From: Chromobacterium sp. IIBBL 290-4
Lineage (GTDB): Bacteria > Pseudomonadota > Gammaproteobacteria > Burkholderiales > Chromobacteriaceae
Assembly: GCF_024207115.1 (NCBI RefSeq)
Contig: NZ_CP100128.1
Coordinates: 3,720,001 to 3,784,000, forward strand
DNA length: 64,000 nucleotides
Direction: 5' to 3'
The translations under genes were made by a program, and so were the position numbers. The first letter of the stretch is position 1, and each line of letters opens with the position of its first letter. The notes beneath the pieces are model-generated. The model made no database searches. It saw nothing but the letters and a program-made list of their open reading frames with translations, and was not told where the DNA came from. Shown piece by piece: positions 17,586-26,791 of this stretch.

Positions 17586-19012
17586 GCTTGGGCTCCCAGT
17601 TTGCGAACATCGGTGATGCAGCCGGCGACGGCGGCGGCGGCGGCCATGGCCGGACTCATCAGGTGGGTGATCGCATCCCGGCCTTGGCGGCCTTCGAAAT
17701 TGCGGTTGGTGGTGGAGGCGCACCGCTCTCCGGGGTTGAGCACGTCGTCATTCATGGCCAGGCATAGGGAACAGCCGGGTTGACGCCATTCAAAGCCGGC
17801 CTCGATGAAGAGCTGAGCCAGGCCTTCCTGTTCGGCCTGGCGGCGCACTTCGCCTGAGCCCGGCACGATCATGGCGCGCACCGAAGGCGCCACGCTTCGT
17901 CCGCGCACGATCTCCGCGACAGCGCGCAAGTCCTCGATGCGGGCATTGGTGCAAGAGCCGATGAAGACGCGTTGGACAGGCAAGCCTTCCAGTTGGGCGC
18001 CTTCGGCCAGGCCGGTATAGCGCAGCGCCCGTTGCATGGTGAGCCGCTCAGGCCCCTCCGGCGTCAACGCAGCAGAGGGGACGCGGCCGCTGATCGGAAT
18101 GGATTGGTCGGGGCTGGTGCCCCATGTCACATAGGGCTCGACGTCGCCGGCCTGGAATTCGAGCTCAAGGTCGAATGGGGCGCCGTCGTCGCTGCGCAGG
18201 GCGCGCCAGTCCGCTTTCGCGGCGTCCAGCGTCGCGCCGGCCAGGTCCGGGCAGTGGCGGGCGATGTATTCCAGCGTCAGCGCATCCGGCGCGATGAGCG
18301 CGCCGCGCGCGCCGGCCTCGACCGCCATATTGCACAGCGTCATCCGCGCCTCTATCGTCAGCGCTTCAATGGCTTCGCCGCAAAACTCGACCGCGTAGCC
18401 GCGCGCGCCGTGCGCGCCGATCCGGTTGATGATCAGCAGGATCAGGTCCTTGGCGGTGGTGCCGAGCGGCAAGCGGCCGGCTACATGGATGCGCATGGTT
18501 TGCGCGAGGCGATACACCAGGGTCTGGGTCGCCAATACGTGTTCGACTTCGGAGGTGCCGATGCCGAAGCCCAAGGCCCCCAGCGCGCCATAGGTTGTGG
18601 TGTGGCTGTCTCCGCAGAGGATGACCATGCCCGGGCGGATCATGCCCAGCTCCGGCGCGATGACATGTTCTATGCCTTGAAAACGGTCGTTGGCGTCGAA
18701 AAGCGGGATGCCGTGGCGGTCACAATTCTTTTTCAGGTTCGAGGCCTGCAATGCCGAATTCGGCTCCTCGATGATGCGGATCGCCACGGGGTGGGTCGGG
18801 ATGATGTGGTCGACCACCGATACGTTCTGGCCGGGCTGCAAGACTGTGCGGCCGGCTTCCGCCAGCCCGGCGAAGGCTTGAGGGCTGGTGTACTCGTTCA
18901 TGATGTGCAGGTCGGCGTAAAGCAGCACGTTCTGCGGATCCAGACGCGCTACCGTGTGGGTGTCGACCAGCTTCTGGTAAAGCGTTTGGGGTGGGGTTTG
19001 CAATGCGGTCAC
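17582..19012 (-). CDS. leuC: 3-isopropylmalate dehydratase large subunit (LeuC) or related hydro-lyase
   Basis: A 476-residue aconitase-superfamily subunit. The three [4Fe-4S] ligands are C354 (GSCTNARIEDLR), C414 and C417 (CSLC). HTVARLD-type N-terminal and CGDSHTTTYGALGALGFGIG motifs are intact, so it should be active. Known members convert isopropylmalate, citramalate or dimethylmalate; which one applies cannot be told from sequence. It heads the operon leuC-leuD-transporter and diverges from a LysR-type gene. Confidence 0.88.
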   Translation of the reverse strand: MTALQTPPQTLYQKLVDTHTVARLDPQNVLLYADLHIMNEYTSPQAFAGLAEAGRTVLQPGQNVSVVDHIIPTHPVAIRIIEEPNSALQASNLKKNCDRHGIPLFDANDRFQGIEHVIAPELGMIRPGMVILCGDSHTTTYGALGALGFGIGTSEVEHVLATQTLVYRLAQTMRIHVAGRLPLGTTAKDLILLIINRIGAHGARGYAVEFCGEAIEALTIEARMTLCNMAVEAGARGALIAPDALTLEYIARHCPDLAGATLDAAKADWRALRSDDGAPFDLELEFQAGDVEPYVTWGTSPDQSIPISGRVPSAALTPEGPERLTMQRALRYTGLAEGAQLEGLPVQRVFIGSCTNARIEDLRAVAEIVRGRSVAPSVRAMIVPGSGEVRRQAEQEGLAQLFIEAGFEWRQPGCSLCLAMNDDVLNPGERCASTTNRNFEGRQGRDAITHLMSPAMAAAAAVAGCITDVRKLGAQA

Positions 19013-19069
19013 TCTTGTCTCCCGGTGAGCCTGAAAGCGAGGCGGCTTCCTTTGGAGGCAAGTTAGTGG

Positions 19070-19089
19070 ATTGCAAATTTCTGTACAAT
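19070..19089. promoter_or_regulatory. Probable LysR-type binding site in divergent promoter
   Basis: The dyad ATTG - N12 - CAAT, AT-rich inside (CAAATTTCTGTA), lies in the 115-bp gap between leuC and the LysR gene. This is where LysR-type regulators of divergent targets bind; the interval has no other obvious dyad. Confidence 0.4.
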
Positions 19090-19127
19090 AATTGAAATAT
19101 CAAACTGTTTTTAACTTGAACGCAAAA

Positions 19128-20048
19128 ATGAATTCCATATCCGACGTCGCTTTTTTCCTGGAAGTGGTGAAGGCGGGCACGCTGTCCGGCGCGGCGCAAG
19201 AGCTGGGCGTATCCACCGCCGCCGTCAGCCGGCGTTTGGCCAATCTGGAGGCGCGGCTCGGCATCCGGCTGTTGAACCGCACGACGAGACGGGCGGCCGT
19301 CACGTATGAAGGCGAGCTGTATCTGGCGGAGGGGAAAAAGATTCTTGGGGAACTGGAGGAACTGGAGCAAAGGCTGGCCAGCGCGCAGACCGTCCCGAAG
19401 GGGCTGTTGCGCGTCAATGCGACCTTCGGCTTCGGCCGGCAATTCATCGCCCCGGCCATCGCGGACTTCGTCGAGCTTTATCCCGATGTCGAAGTCCAGT
19501 TATCCCTGTCTGACCGCCCGGTCAATCTGATCGAGGAGGGCTTCGATGTCTGCATCCGTTTCGGCGAACTGCCCGACGCTCGCATCACCTCGAGGAAGAT
19601 CGCCAGCAATCGCCGCCTGTTATGCGCATCACCGGCCTATCTGGAACGTTTCGGCGCGCCTGTCTCCCCGATGGATCTGCAGCGCCACCGCTGCATCGTG
19701 ATCCGGGAAAGCGACGAAACCTATGGCGCGTGGCACCTTCATTCAGGAAATACGCAAGCCAATGTGAAGGTCCGCGGGACGGTCTCGACCAATGATGGCG
19801 AGGTCGCAGTCAGCTGGGCATTGCGGGGGCTGGGGATATTGCTGCGCTCGGAGTGGAATGTCGCGCCTTACCTGCGCTCGGGCCGATTGCGCGAAGTGCT
19901 CGGCGACTGGCGATTTCCGGCGGCCGACATTCACGCGGTCTATCCGATGAAGAGCAACCTGTCGGCGAAAGTGCGGGCCTTCGTCAGCCATCTGGATAAG
20001 CATTTTGAGCCCTATCGCTCAGGAGTGGGTGAAAAGGGTGGTTGGTAG
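19128..20048 (+). CDS. LysR-family transcriptional regulator (DmlR-like)
   Basis: A 306-residue LysR-type activator. The N-terminal HTH reads FLEVVKAGTLSGAAQELGVS followed by TAAVSRRLANLEARLGIRLL, and the C-terminal substrate-binding domain begins GLLRVNATFGFGRQFIAPAI. The best-matching style is the DmlR group, which controls D-malate use. ATG 19128 (MNSISDVAF) is the family start; an in-frame start at 19092 is less likely. Divergence from leuCD-2HCT implies it controls that operon in response to a small acid. Confidence 0.88.
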   Translation: MNSISDVAFFLEVVKAGTLSGAAQELGVSTAAVSRRLANLEARLGIRLLNRTTRRAAVTYEGELYLAEGKKILGELEELEQRLASAQTVPKGLLRVNATFGFGRQFIAPAIADFVELYPDVEVQLSLSDRPVNLIEEGFDVCIRFGELPDARITSRKIASNRRLLCASPAYLERFGAPVSPMDLQRHRCIVIRESDETYGAWHLHSGNTQANVKVRGTVSTNDGEVAVSWALRGLGILLRSEWNVAPYLRSGRLREVLGDWRFPAADIHAVYPMKSNLSAKVRAFVSHLDKHFEPYRSGVGEKGGW

Positions 20049-20709
20049 TGTCCTTGCAAAATGGCGCAGATAGTCTCGCTATTCCCCTCCAGGCAGTTGG
20101 TGCAATGTCAGGTTTAAATCAATCGCATACTCCCTGCGCCACGAGAGCGGCAATGCTCCGGTGCATGCCCTGCCTATGCATCCTGGGCGAGCAAGCTAGC
20201 GGGCTCTTGCGCTTTGGCGTGCTTGTCTGGAATGCGGCAAGTCTTTGATGAAAAACGATTGCTTTGCATGCGGTGGAGGGCGTTGATCCAGGCACAATCA
20301 TTCGAATGGCAAATGACATGACATTTATATGCTATTTGGTAGAATAGTCGTCATGCTGAATGCTTGCTATGACGCATGCTGATAGCGCTAGCCTGCGCTG
20401 TCTGGGGCTTCTTCAATACCTGTTGCGCGATGGCGTGCTCGTTAGGCATCGCTGTAGATCCAACAGACTCAGCTTGCCATCGGCTGTGCTATGACATGTC
20501 AATTGCACAGCTTGTATTTTGTCATGGAGGCTGACTTTCAATGGCGGGCAAGTCCGCAGGTATTTCATTAGGAGAGCACGCTCCCACCGCTCAGTTGCAC
20601 TGAGCTGGCTAGCGTCGGGCAGGCTGGCGTATCGCTTGTGATAGGCATGTGTTGTTGGTGCAGCCGCGGTCTCGGCGGAGGCAAAAAGAGTTCAGATAAA
20701 GGAAATATA
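20049..20709. other. Long non-coding gap upstream of the repeat protein
   Basis: About 660 bp with lower coding character than its neighbours. Short ORFs present in several frames have no start signal or recognisable content. A candidate promoter is listed separately; a clear Shine-Dalgarno (AAAGGAAAT) closes the region just before ATG 20710. No hairpin with a T-tract was seen. Confidence 0.5.
20318..20345 (+). promoter_or_regulatory. Candidate sigma-70 promoter upstream of the RTX-type gene
   Basis: ATGACA - 16 bp - TAGAAT, each box matching five of six consensus bases. It lies about 360 bp before the start codon, which would leave a long 5' untranslated leader, so this is tentative. Confidence 0.25.
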
Positions 20710-23700
20710 ATGTCGAAATCAAATAATACTTCTGTTAGCCCCTTGGTCATTATTGGCGGGCAGAACGGCGTGATGAACGCTGGCAGCGAGCAAGATTTTT
20801 TTGTTCTGAATGCAGGCTGCGGTTTGATGGTGCTGAATGAAATGACCCATAAACTCAGCCAAAACACGGTAGATACGGTGAAACTGGGCTCCGGGTTCAA
20901 CGCCAGCCAAACCAAGATCATACGCGACTTGTCGAATAATCTGATATTGGATTTCGGCAATGGCGACCAATTGAAACTGACTGCTTATTTTGATTCGGCC
21001 TTGTCCAAGCCGTTGATCAGCTTTGCCGATGGCAGCAGTTGGGATTATGCGGCCATCGCCAATCAGCTGGTGTTTGCCGACACCAGCAGCGGCAGCCAGT
21101 ACCTGTATGGCTTGTCGGGAGTGGACAACCGCATCGTGGGCGGAGAGGCCGACACGCTGACGGCGGGAGCCGGCAACGATACCTTGACCGCGGGCCACCA
21201 CAATACCCTGATCGCCGGCATCGGCCGCGACACCTTCGTGCTCAATCGGGGCTGCGGCCCGACCGTGCTGAACGAGTCCTCCAAACTCAGCCAGAACACG
21301 GTGGACGTGGTGGCGTTGGGCGCGGGCTTCAGCGCCAGCCAGACCAAGATCATCCGCGACCCGTCGAGCAATCTGATACTGGACTTCGGCAATGGCGACC
21401 AATTGACAGTCAGAAACTACTTCAGCAATCCGAATGTCACCCGGCCGCTGATTAATTTCGCCGACGGTGTCAGTTGGGACTTTCCGGCCATCGCCAATCA
21501 GCTGGTGTTTGTCGACACCAGCAGCGGCAGCCAGTACCTGTATGGCTTGCCTGGCGTGGACAACCGCATTGTGGGTGGGGAGGCCGACACGCTGACGGCG
21601 GGAGCCGGCAACGATACCTTGACCGCGGGCCACAACAATAACCTGATCGCGGGTACCGGACGAGACACCTTCGTGCTCAATCGGGGCTGCGGGCTGACAG
21701 TGCTGAATGAGTCCTCCAAACTCAGCCAGAACACGGTGGACGTGGTGGCGTTGGGCGCGGGCATCAGCGCCAGTCAGACTAAAATCATCCGCGACCCGTC
21801 GAGCAATCTGATACTGGACTTCGGCAACGGCGATCAACTGACCGTCAGAAACTACTTCAGCAACCCGAATGTCACCCGGCCGCTGATTAATTTCGCCGAC
21901 GGCGTCAGCTGGGACTTCCCGGCCATCGCCAATCAACTGGTGTTTACCGACACCAGCAGCGGCAGCCAGTACCTGTATGGCTTGCCTGGCGTGGACAACC
22001 GCATTGTGGGTGGGGAGGCCGATACCCTGACTGCGGGAGCCGGCAACGATACCTTGACCGCGGGCCACAACAATAACCTGATCGCGGGTACCGGACGAGA
22101 CACCTTCGTGCTCAATCGGGGCTGCGGGCTGACAGTGCTGAATGAGTCCTCCAAACTCAGCCAGAACACGGTGGACGTGGTGGCGTTGGGCGCGGGCATC
22201 AGCGCCAGTCAGACTAAAATCATCCGCGACCCGTCGAGCAATCTGATACTGGACTTCGGCAATGGCGACCAATTGACCGTCAGAAACTACTTCAGCAATC
22301 CGAATATCACCCGGCCGCTGATCAATTTCGCCAACGGCGTCAGCTGGGATTTTTCGGCCATCGCCAATCAGCTGGTGTTTACCGACACCAGCAGCGGCAG
22401 CCAGTACCTGTATGGCTTGCCTGGCGTGGACAACCGCATTGTGGGTGGGGAGGCCGATACCCTGACTGCGGGAGCCGGCAACGATACCTTGACCGCGGGC
22501 CACAACAATAACCTGATCGCGGGTACCGGGCGAGACACTTTTGTGCTCAATCGGGGCTGTGGACAGACCGTGCTGAACGAGGCCGTCAAACTCAGCCAGA
22601 ACACGGTGGACGTGGTGAAATTGGGCGCGGGCATCAGCGCCGGCCAGACCAAGATCATCCGAGACCCGTCGAGCAATCTGATACTGGACTTCGGCAACGG
22701 CGATCAACTGACCGTCAGAAACTACTTCAGCAATCCGAACAACATCCGGCCGCTGATCCATTTCGCCGACGGCACCAACTGGGACTTTGCGTTCATCACC
22801 AATCAACCGCCGAATATTAATCCGGGCCCGACATTTGTTGCTGGTTCAAACAGCATGTTGATTGCGGATGCCAATCAGGATACTTTCATTTTGAACCGGG
22901 GTTGCGGGCTGACGATGCTGAATGAGTCAGCCAAATCCAACCTGGGCCCGATTGATGTGGTGAAGCTGGGCGCAGGCATCAGCGCCAGCCAGACCAGGGT
23001 CATCCGCGATTTGTCGAATAGTCTTATTCTGGATTTCGGCAACGGCGACCAGTTAACTGTTCCCCGCTACTTCAATAACCCTAATGCCAACCCTATCGCC
23101 CGGCCCGTGTTTATTTTCACGGACGGTAGCAACTGGGACTTCCCGGCGATAGCCAATCAACTGGTGTTCACCGATACCGGCAGCGGCAATCAATTGAGCG
23201 GTTTGAAAGGCGTGGACAACCGCATGGTGGGCGCGGCCGGCGATACGCTGACGGCGGGCGACGGCAAGGATACATTGACAGCGGGCTTGAACAATACGCT
23301 GCACGCGGGCTCCGGGCAGGATACCTTTGTGCTCAATCGCGGCTGCGGCCAGACGATGTTGTATGAGTCTTCCAAAATGAACCTGGGCCCGGTGGATGTG
23401 GTGAAGCTGGGGACGGGCATCCGCGCCAGCCAGACCAAGATCATTCGAGACCTGTCGGATAATCTGGTACTGGACTTCGGCAACGGCGACCAATTGACCG
23501 TTTATCGCTATTTTGGCGATCCAAATGCCAATTCCAGCTCCAGGCCGCTGTTCAGCTTCGCAGACGGTAGCAGCTGGGATTTTCTGGCCGTCACCAATCA
23601 ACTGGTGTTCACCGATACCAGCAGCGGCAATCATTATCTGTACGGTTTGCGGGGCGTGGACAACCGCATCGTGGGCGCGGCCGGCGATACGCTGACGGCG

Positions 23701-25896
23701 GGCGACGGCAAGGATACGCTGACAGCGAGCTTGAACAATACGCTGCACGCGGGCTCCGGGCAGGATACCTTTGTGCTCAATCGAGGCTGCGGACAGACGA
23801 TGTTGTATGAGTCTTCCAAAATGAACCTGGGCCCGGTGGATGTGGTGAAGCTGGGGACGGGCATCAGCGCCAGCCAGACCAAGATCATTCGAGACCTGTC
23901 GAATAATTTGATACTGGACTTCGGCAACGGCGACCAATTGACCGTTTATCGCTATTTTGGCGATCCAAATGCCAATTCCAGCTCCAGGCCGCTGTTCAGC
24001 TTCGCAGACGGCAGCAGCTGGGATTTTCTGGCCGTCGCCAATCAACTGGTGTTCACCGATACCGGCAGCGGCAATCAATTGAGCGGTTTGAAAGGCGTGG
24101 ACAACCGCATCGTGGGCGCGGCCGGCGATACGCTGACGGCGGGCGACGGCAAGGATACGCTGACAGCGAGCTTGAACAATACGCTGCACGCGGGCTCCGG
24201 GCAGGATACCTTTGTGCTCAATCGAGGCTGCGGACAGACGATGTTGTATGAGTCTTCCAAAATGAACCTGGGCCCGGTGGATGTGGTGAAGCTGGGGACG
24301 GGCATCAGCGCCAGCCAGACCAAGATCATTCGAGACCTGTCGAATAATTTGATACTGGACTTCGGCAACGGCGACCAATTGACCGTTTATCGCTATTTTG
24401 GCGATCCAAATGCCAATTCCAGCTCCAGGCCGCTGTTCAGCTTCACCGACGGCAGCAGCTGGGATTTTCTGGCTGTCGCTAATCAACTGGTGTTCACCGA
24501 TACCGGCAGCGGCAATCAAGTGAGCGGTTTGCATGGCGTGGACAACCGCATGGTGGGTGCGGCCGGCGATACGCTGACGGCGGGCGACGGCAAGGATACG
24601 CTGACAGCGGGCTTGAACAATACGCTGCACGCGGGCTCCGGGCAGGATACCTTTGTGCTCAATCGAGGCTGCGGACAGACGATGTTATATGAGTCTTCCA
24701 AAATGAACCTGGGCCCGGTGGATGTGGTGAAGCTGGGGACGGGCATTAGCGCCAGCCAGACCAAGATCATTCGAGACCTGTCGGATAATCTGGTACTGGA
24801 CTTCGGCAACGGCGACCAATTGACCGTTTATCGCTATTTTGGCGATCCAAATGCCAATTCCAGCTCCAGGCCGCTGTTCAGCTTCGCAGACGGTAGCAGC
24901 TGGGATTTTCTGGCCGTCGCCAATCAACTGGTGTTCACCGATACCAGCAGCGGCAATCATTATCTGTACGGTTTGCGGGGCGTGGACAACCGCATCGTGG
25001 GCGCGGCCGGCGACACGCTGACAGCCGGCGATGGCAACGATGTTCTGACCGCGGGCCGCAACAATACCTTGAACACCGGCGCGGGGCGGAATACGTTTGT
25101 GATCAATCCGGGCTGCGGGCAGACTGTGCTTAATGCATTCGCCAAGTCCAACTCCAGCCCGGTGGATACGGTGAAGCTGGGCGCTGGCATCAATGCCAGC
25201 CAGACCAAGATCATTCGAGACCTGTCGGATAATCTGGTGCTGGACTTCGGCAATGGCGACCAACTGACCATCAATGGTTACTTCAGCAATCCTAACTACC
25301 GGCCGTTGTTCAGTTTCGCCGATGGCCGCAGCTGGGACTTTCCTGCCGTCGCCAATCAACTGGTATTCACCGATGCCAGCAGCGGCAATCATTACCTGTA
25401 CGGCTTGCAGGGGGTAGACAACCGCATGGTGGGCGCGGCAGGCGATACGCTGACGGCCGGAGACGGCATGGATACGCTGACGGCGGGTTTGAACAATACG
25501 CTGAATGCGGGGGCGGGGCAGGACACCTTTGTGCTGCGCGCCGGGACGGGCGTAGTCACGGTGAATGACAGCGGCGCAAAGCGGGATGCGAATAGCCGCG
25601 ATGTGTTGCAGTTCGCGGATGCGACGCCTGACCATCTATGGTTCAAGTATGTCAATGGCTCGCTTGAAATCGATGTCTTGGGCACGACGGATGCTGTCAT
25701 GGTGACAGGCTGGCAAAGCAGCGTCAGCCCGCATATCGGCTCCATCCAGGCGGGAGGAGTGACGCTTGCCTCTTCTGATGTCGATAAGCTGGTGCATGCC
25801 ATGGCGGCGTTCTCTGCGCCGCCTGGGGGCGTGCATGCCTTGCCGCAGGATCAACAAGCCCAACTGCAACCGATATTGAGCGCGAGCTGGCATTAA
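20710..25896 (+). CDS. Giant tandem-repeat RTX-type secreted protein
   Basis: A 1728-residue protein made of about twelve units of roughly 145-148 residues. Each unit combines degenerate RTX-like nonapeptides (AGAGNDTLTAG in place of GGxGxD) with a segment like the haemolysin-type calcium-binding related domain (NLILDFGNGDQLTVRNYF) and a phrase ending FADGxSWDF. There is no N-terminal signal peptide; the C-terminal end (VDKLVHAMAAFSAPPGG ... QPILSASWH) resembles type I secretion ends of large RTX proteins, so export by an ABC/TolC system encoded elsewhere is likely. Probably an extracellular, calcium-responsive surface or adhesin-like protein; no enzyme domain is seen. Start ATG 20710 has AAAGGAAAT. 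A terminator follows. Confidence 0.8.
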   Translation: MSKSNNTSVSPLVIIGGQNGVMNAGSEQDFFVLNAGCGLMVLNEMTHKLSQNTVDTVKLGSGFNASQTKIIRDLSNNLILDFGNGDQLKLTAYFDSALSKPLISFADGSSWDYAAIANQLVFADTSSGSQYLYGLSGVDNRIVGGEADTLTAGAGNDTLTAGHHNTLIAGIGRDTFVLNRGCGPTVLNESSKLSQNTVDVVALGAGFSASQTKIIRDPSSNLILDFGNGDQLTVRNYFSNPNVTRPLINFADGVSWDFPAIANQLVFVDTSSGSQYLYGLPGVDNRIVGGEADTLTAGAGNDTLTAGHNNNLIAGTGRDTFVLNRGCGLTVLNESSKLSQNTVDVVALGAGISASQTKIIRDPSSNLILDFGNGDQLTVRNYFSNPNVTRPLINFADGVSWDFPAIANQLVFTDTSSGSQYLYGLPGVDNRIVGGEADTLTAGAGNDTLTAGHNNNLIAGTGRDTFVLNRGCGLTVLNESSKLSQNTVDVVALGAGISASQTKIIRDPSSNLILDFGNGDQLTVRNYFSNPNITRPLINFANGVSWDFSAIANQLVFTDTSSGSQYLYGLPGVDNRIVGGEADTLTAGAGNDTLTAGHNNNLIAGTGRDTFVLNRGCGQTVLNEAVKLSQNTVDVVKLGAGISAGQTKIIRDPSSNLILDFGNGDQLTVRNYFSNPNNIRPLIHFADGTNWDFAFITNQPPNINPGPTFVAGSNSMLIADANQDTFILNRGCGLTMLNESAKSNLGPIDVVKLGAGISASQTRVIRDLSNSLILDFGNGDQLTVPRYFNNPNANPIARPVFIFTDGSNWDFPAIANQLVFTDTGSGNQLSGLKGVDNRMVGAAGDTLTAGDGKDTLTAGLNNTLHAGSGQDTFVLNRGCGQTMLYESSKMNLGPVDVVKLGTGIRASQTKIIRDLSDNLVLDFGNGDQLTVYRYFGDPNANSSSRPLFSFADGSSWDFLAVTNQLVFTDTSSGNHYLYGLRGVDNRIVGAAGDTLTAGDGKDTLTASLNNTLHAGSGQDTFVLNRGCGQTMLYESSKMNLGPVDVVKLGTGISASQTKIIRDLSNNLILDFGNGDQLTVYRYFGDPNANSSSRPLFSFADGSSWDFLAVANQLVFTDTGSGNQLSGLKGVDNRIVGAAGDTLTAGDGKDTLTASLNNTLHAGSGQDTFVLNRGCGQTMLYESSKMNLGPVDVVKLGTGISASQTKIIRDLSNNLILDFGNGDQLTVYRYFGDPNANSSSRPLFSFTDGSSWDFLAVANQLVFTDTGSGNQVSGLHGVDNRMVGAAGDTLTAGDGKDTLTAGLNNTLHAGSGQDTFVLNRGCGQTMLYESSKMNLGPVDVVKLGTGISASQTKIIRDLSDNLVLDFGNGDQLTVYRYFGDPNANSSSRPLFSFADGSSWDFLAVANQLVFTDTSSGNHYLYGLRGVDNRIVGAAGDTLTAGDGNDVLTAGRNNTLNTGAGRNTFVINPGCGQTVLNAFAKSNSSPVDTVKLGAGINASQTKIIRDLSDNLVLDFGNGDQLTINGYFSNPNYRPLFSFADGRSWDFPAVANQLVFTDASSGNHYLYGLQGVDNRMVGAAGDTLTAGDGMDTLTAGLNNTLNAGAGQDTFVLRAGTGVVTVNDSGAKRDANSRDVLQFADATPDHLWFKYVNGSLEIDVLGTTDAVMVTGWQSSVSPHIGSIQAGGVTLASSDVDKLVHAMAAFSAPPGGVHALPQDQQAQLQPILSASWH
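21063..25391 (+). repeat. Tandem DNA repeats inside the RTX-type gene (435-bp and 441-bp units)
   Basis: Equivalent points recur at 21063, 21498, 21933 and 22368 (435-bp period) and at 23190, 23634, 24075, 24516 and 24960 (441 or 444 bp). The units at 21498 and 21933 are nearly identical over their whole length, as are those at 23634 and 24075, showing recent duplication or gene conversion; the two subfamilies differ in a 2-residue insertion and in wording (VLNESSKLSQNTVDVV against MLYESSKMNLGPVDVV). Confidence 0.85.
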
Positions 25897-25917
25897 GGTC
25901 CACGGGGAAAACAACGA

Positions 25918-25950
25918 GACCGGTCCGATTGGGCCGGTCTTTACTTTTGC
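25918..25950 (+). terminator. Intrinsic terminator of the RTX-type gene
   Basis: GACCGGTCC / GGGCCGGTC stem (one wobble pair), loop GATT, followed by TTTACTTTT; begins 21 bp after the stop codon. Confidence 0.8.
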
Positions 25951-26029
25951 CGATTTCGAAGCGGCTTCGCGTCCCTCTATGAGCTGGGTTGCCATTATCT
26001 TTCCGAAAAATCAGGCGTCTTGTACCGCC

Positions 26030-26445
26030 TGTGATGGGAGGGGCACGATATGCAGAGCACCGCTTTCAGCGTCCACTTCAGCTTTCGTGTTTCCAGCGGA
26101 ATCGTCCAGATGGCCTTGTCCAGATCTAAGTCATTCCCGCTGGCTTGAACCGTTTCGCCCACTCGGGTGAAGCAGATCATGATGGGCTTGATCAGGCATT
26201 TGGTTTGCAGGGTTGATGTTTGCGTTTGCGGCCAATGTGCCAAGAAGGCGGGCAGTTCCTCGCGTGAGAGCGAAGGTTGGGGCCTTGAGATGGGGGTAAT
26301 TCTCAGGCGAGATCTGCCGCAGGGTTGGAAGTGAATCGCCCCGTTTTAACCGCGCGCCGCCATATGGCATTGCAACGTTCGTGCAGTCGATTGGCCGTAT
26401 CGTGCGGTCCCCGTTTTCAACGGCCTGCAATGTGAGGAGTATCAT
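26030..26445 (-). pseudogene. Remnant of a second tyrosine integrase
   Basis: Translating the minus strand in pieces gives fragments colinear with the prophage integrase at 61648-62904, for example LIKPIMICFTRVGETVQA, LDLDKAIWTIPLETRKLK and TLQAVENGDRTIRPIDCTN, with frameshifts between them. The C-terminal catalytic HxxR and Tyr part is absent. It lies beside a copy of the prmB 3' end at the same spacing as the intact integrase does, so it is a relic of an older element that used the same site. Confidence 0.75.
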
Positions 26446-26449
26446 ATAT

Positions 26450-26464
26450 CCCCAGATGTGCCCC
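26450..26464. promoter_or_regulatory. Arm-type integrase site (relic copy)
   Basis: CCCCAGATGTGCCCC, matching the 15-mer at 62955 in 13 of 15 positions and lying the same 42 bp from its att repeat. Confidence 0.4.
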
Positions 26465-26505
26465 GTGCTAGCCCCGGCTGTTACATTGTCTGATCGTACT
26501 GGCCA

Positions 26506-26593
26506 GGAATGAAAAAAGCCGCCAAACCCTTAGTTTTGGCGGCTTTGCGGTCTGTTTAGATGCCGGCGTTTACGATGTCTTCACGGGTCAGCA
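26506..26593. repeat. Left prophage attachment repeat (displaced prmB 3' end)
   Basis: 88 bp matching 63011-63098 at 81 positions. It holds the terminator hairpin of prmB and its last codons (minus strand LTREDIVNAGI-stop). Because intact prmB abuts the right copy, this copy is the displaced tail of the target gene. The longest exact match, GTTTTGGCGGCTTTGCGGTCTG minus its end bases, covers the terminator arm. Confidence 0.85.
26511..26546 (-). terminator. Displaced copy of the prmB terminator
   Basis: Stem AAAGCCGCCAAA / TTTGGCGGCTTT; on the minus strand it is followed by a T-tract (GGCTTTTTTC). Now downstream of a non-functional prmB tail. Confidence 0.6.
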
Positions 26594-26659
26594 TAGTGGC
26601 GAATTGAAGTGTAAGATGCTGAAAAATATATAAATTGTGTTTTCATTTTTGTTTTATAC

Positions 26660-26674
26660 CCCCAAATATACCCC
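26660..26674. promoter_or_regulatory. Arm-type integrase site, left prophage arm
   Basis: CCCCAAATATACCCC, one mismatch from CCCCAAATGTACCCC at 62955. It lies 67 bp inside the prophage from the left att repeat. Confidence 0.4.
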
Positions 26675-26713
26675 TTGATTTTGTCACGGTGCGAGTACGA
26701 AATGCGGGGGGAG

Positions 26714-26754
26714 GACATGAAAAAAGCCATCGCTAGGATGGCTTTTTTCATGTC
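26714..26754. terminator. Bidirectional intrinsic terminator at the prophage left end
   Basis: A perfect 18-bp stem (GACATGAAAAAAGCCATC and its complement) with loop GCTAG; A/T runs inside both arms allow use in either direction. It closes the leftward early transcript after the AlpA gene and shields prmB-side sequence. Confidence 0.8.
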
Positions 26755-26791
26755 GGGGGACAAGCCCAGGGCTCAAGATGGATGGCCCATT

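Noticed and set aside
20042..20248. A 68-codon ORF at the end of the LysR gene
   Set aside because: It overlaps the LysR stop, lacks a ribosome site and looks like random translation.
20719..22806. A 695-codon minus-strand frame (and a 525-codon one at 23053-24630) opposite the repeat protein
   Set aside because: They repeat with the same period as the plus-strand gene and only reflect its DNA repeats; no start signals or family likeness.
21063..25391. The 435/441-bp tandem repeats as a CRISPR array or satellite
   Set aside because: The repeats are in frame, translate to a conserved protein unit and have no spacer-repeat alternation.
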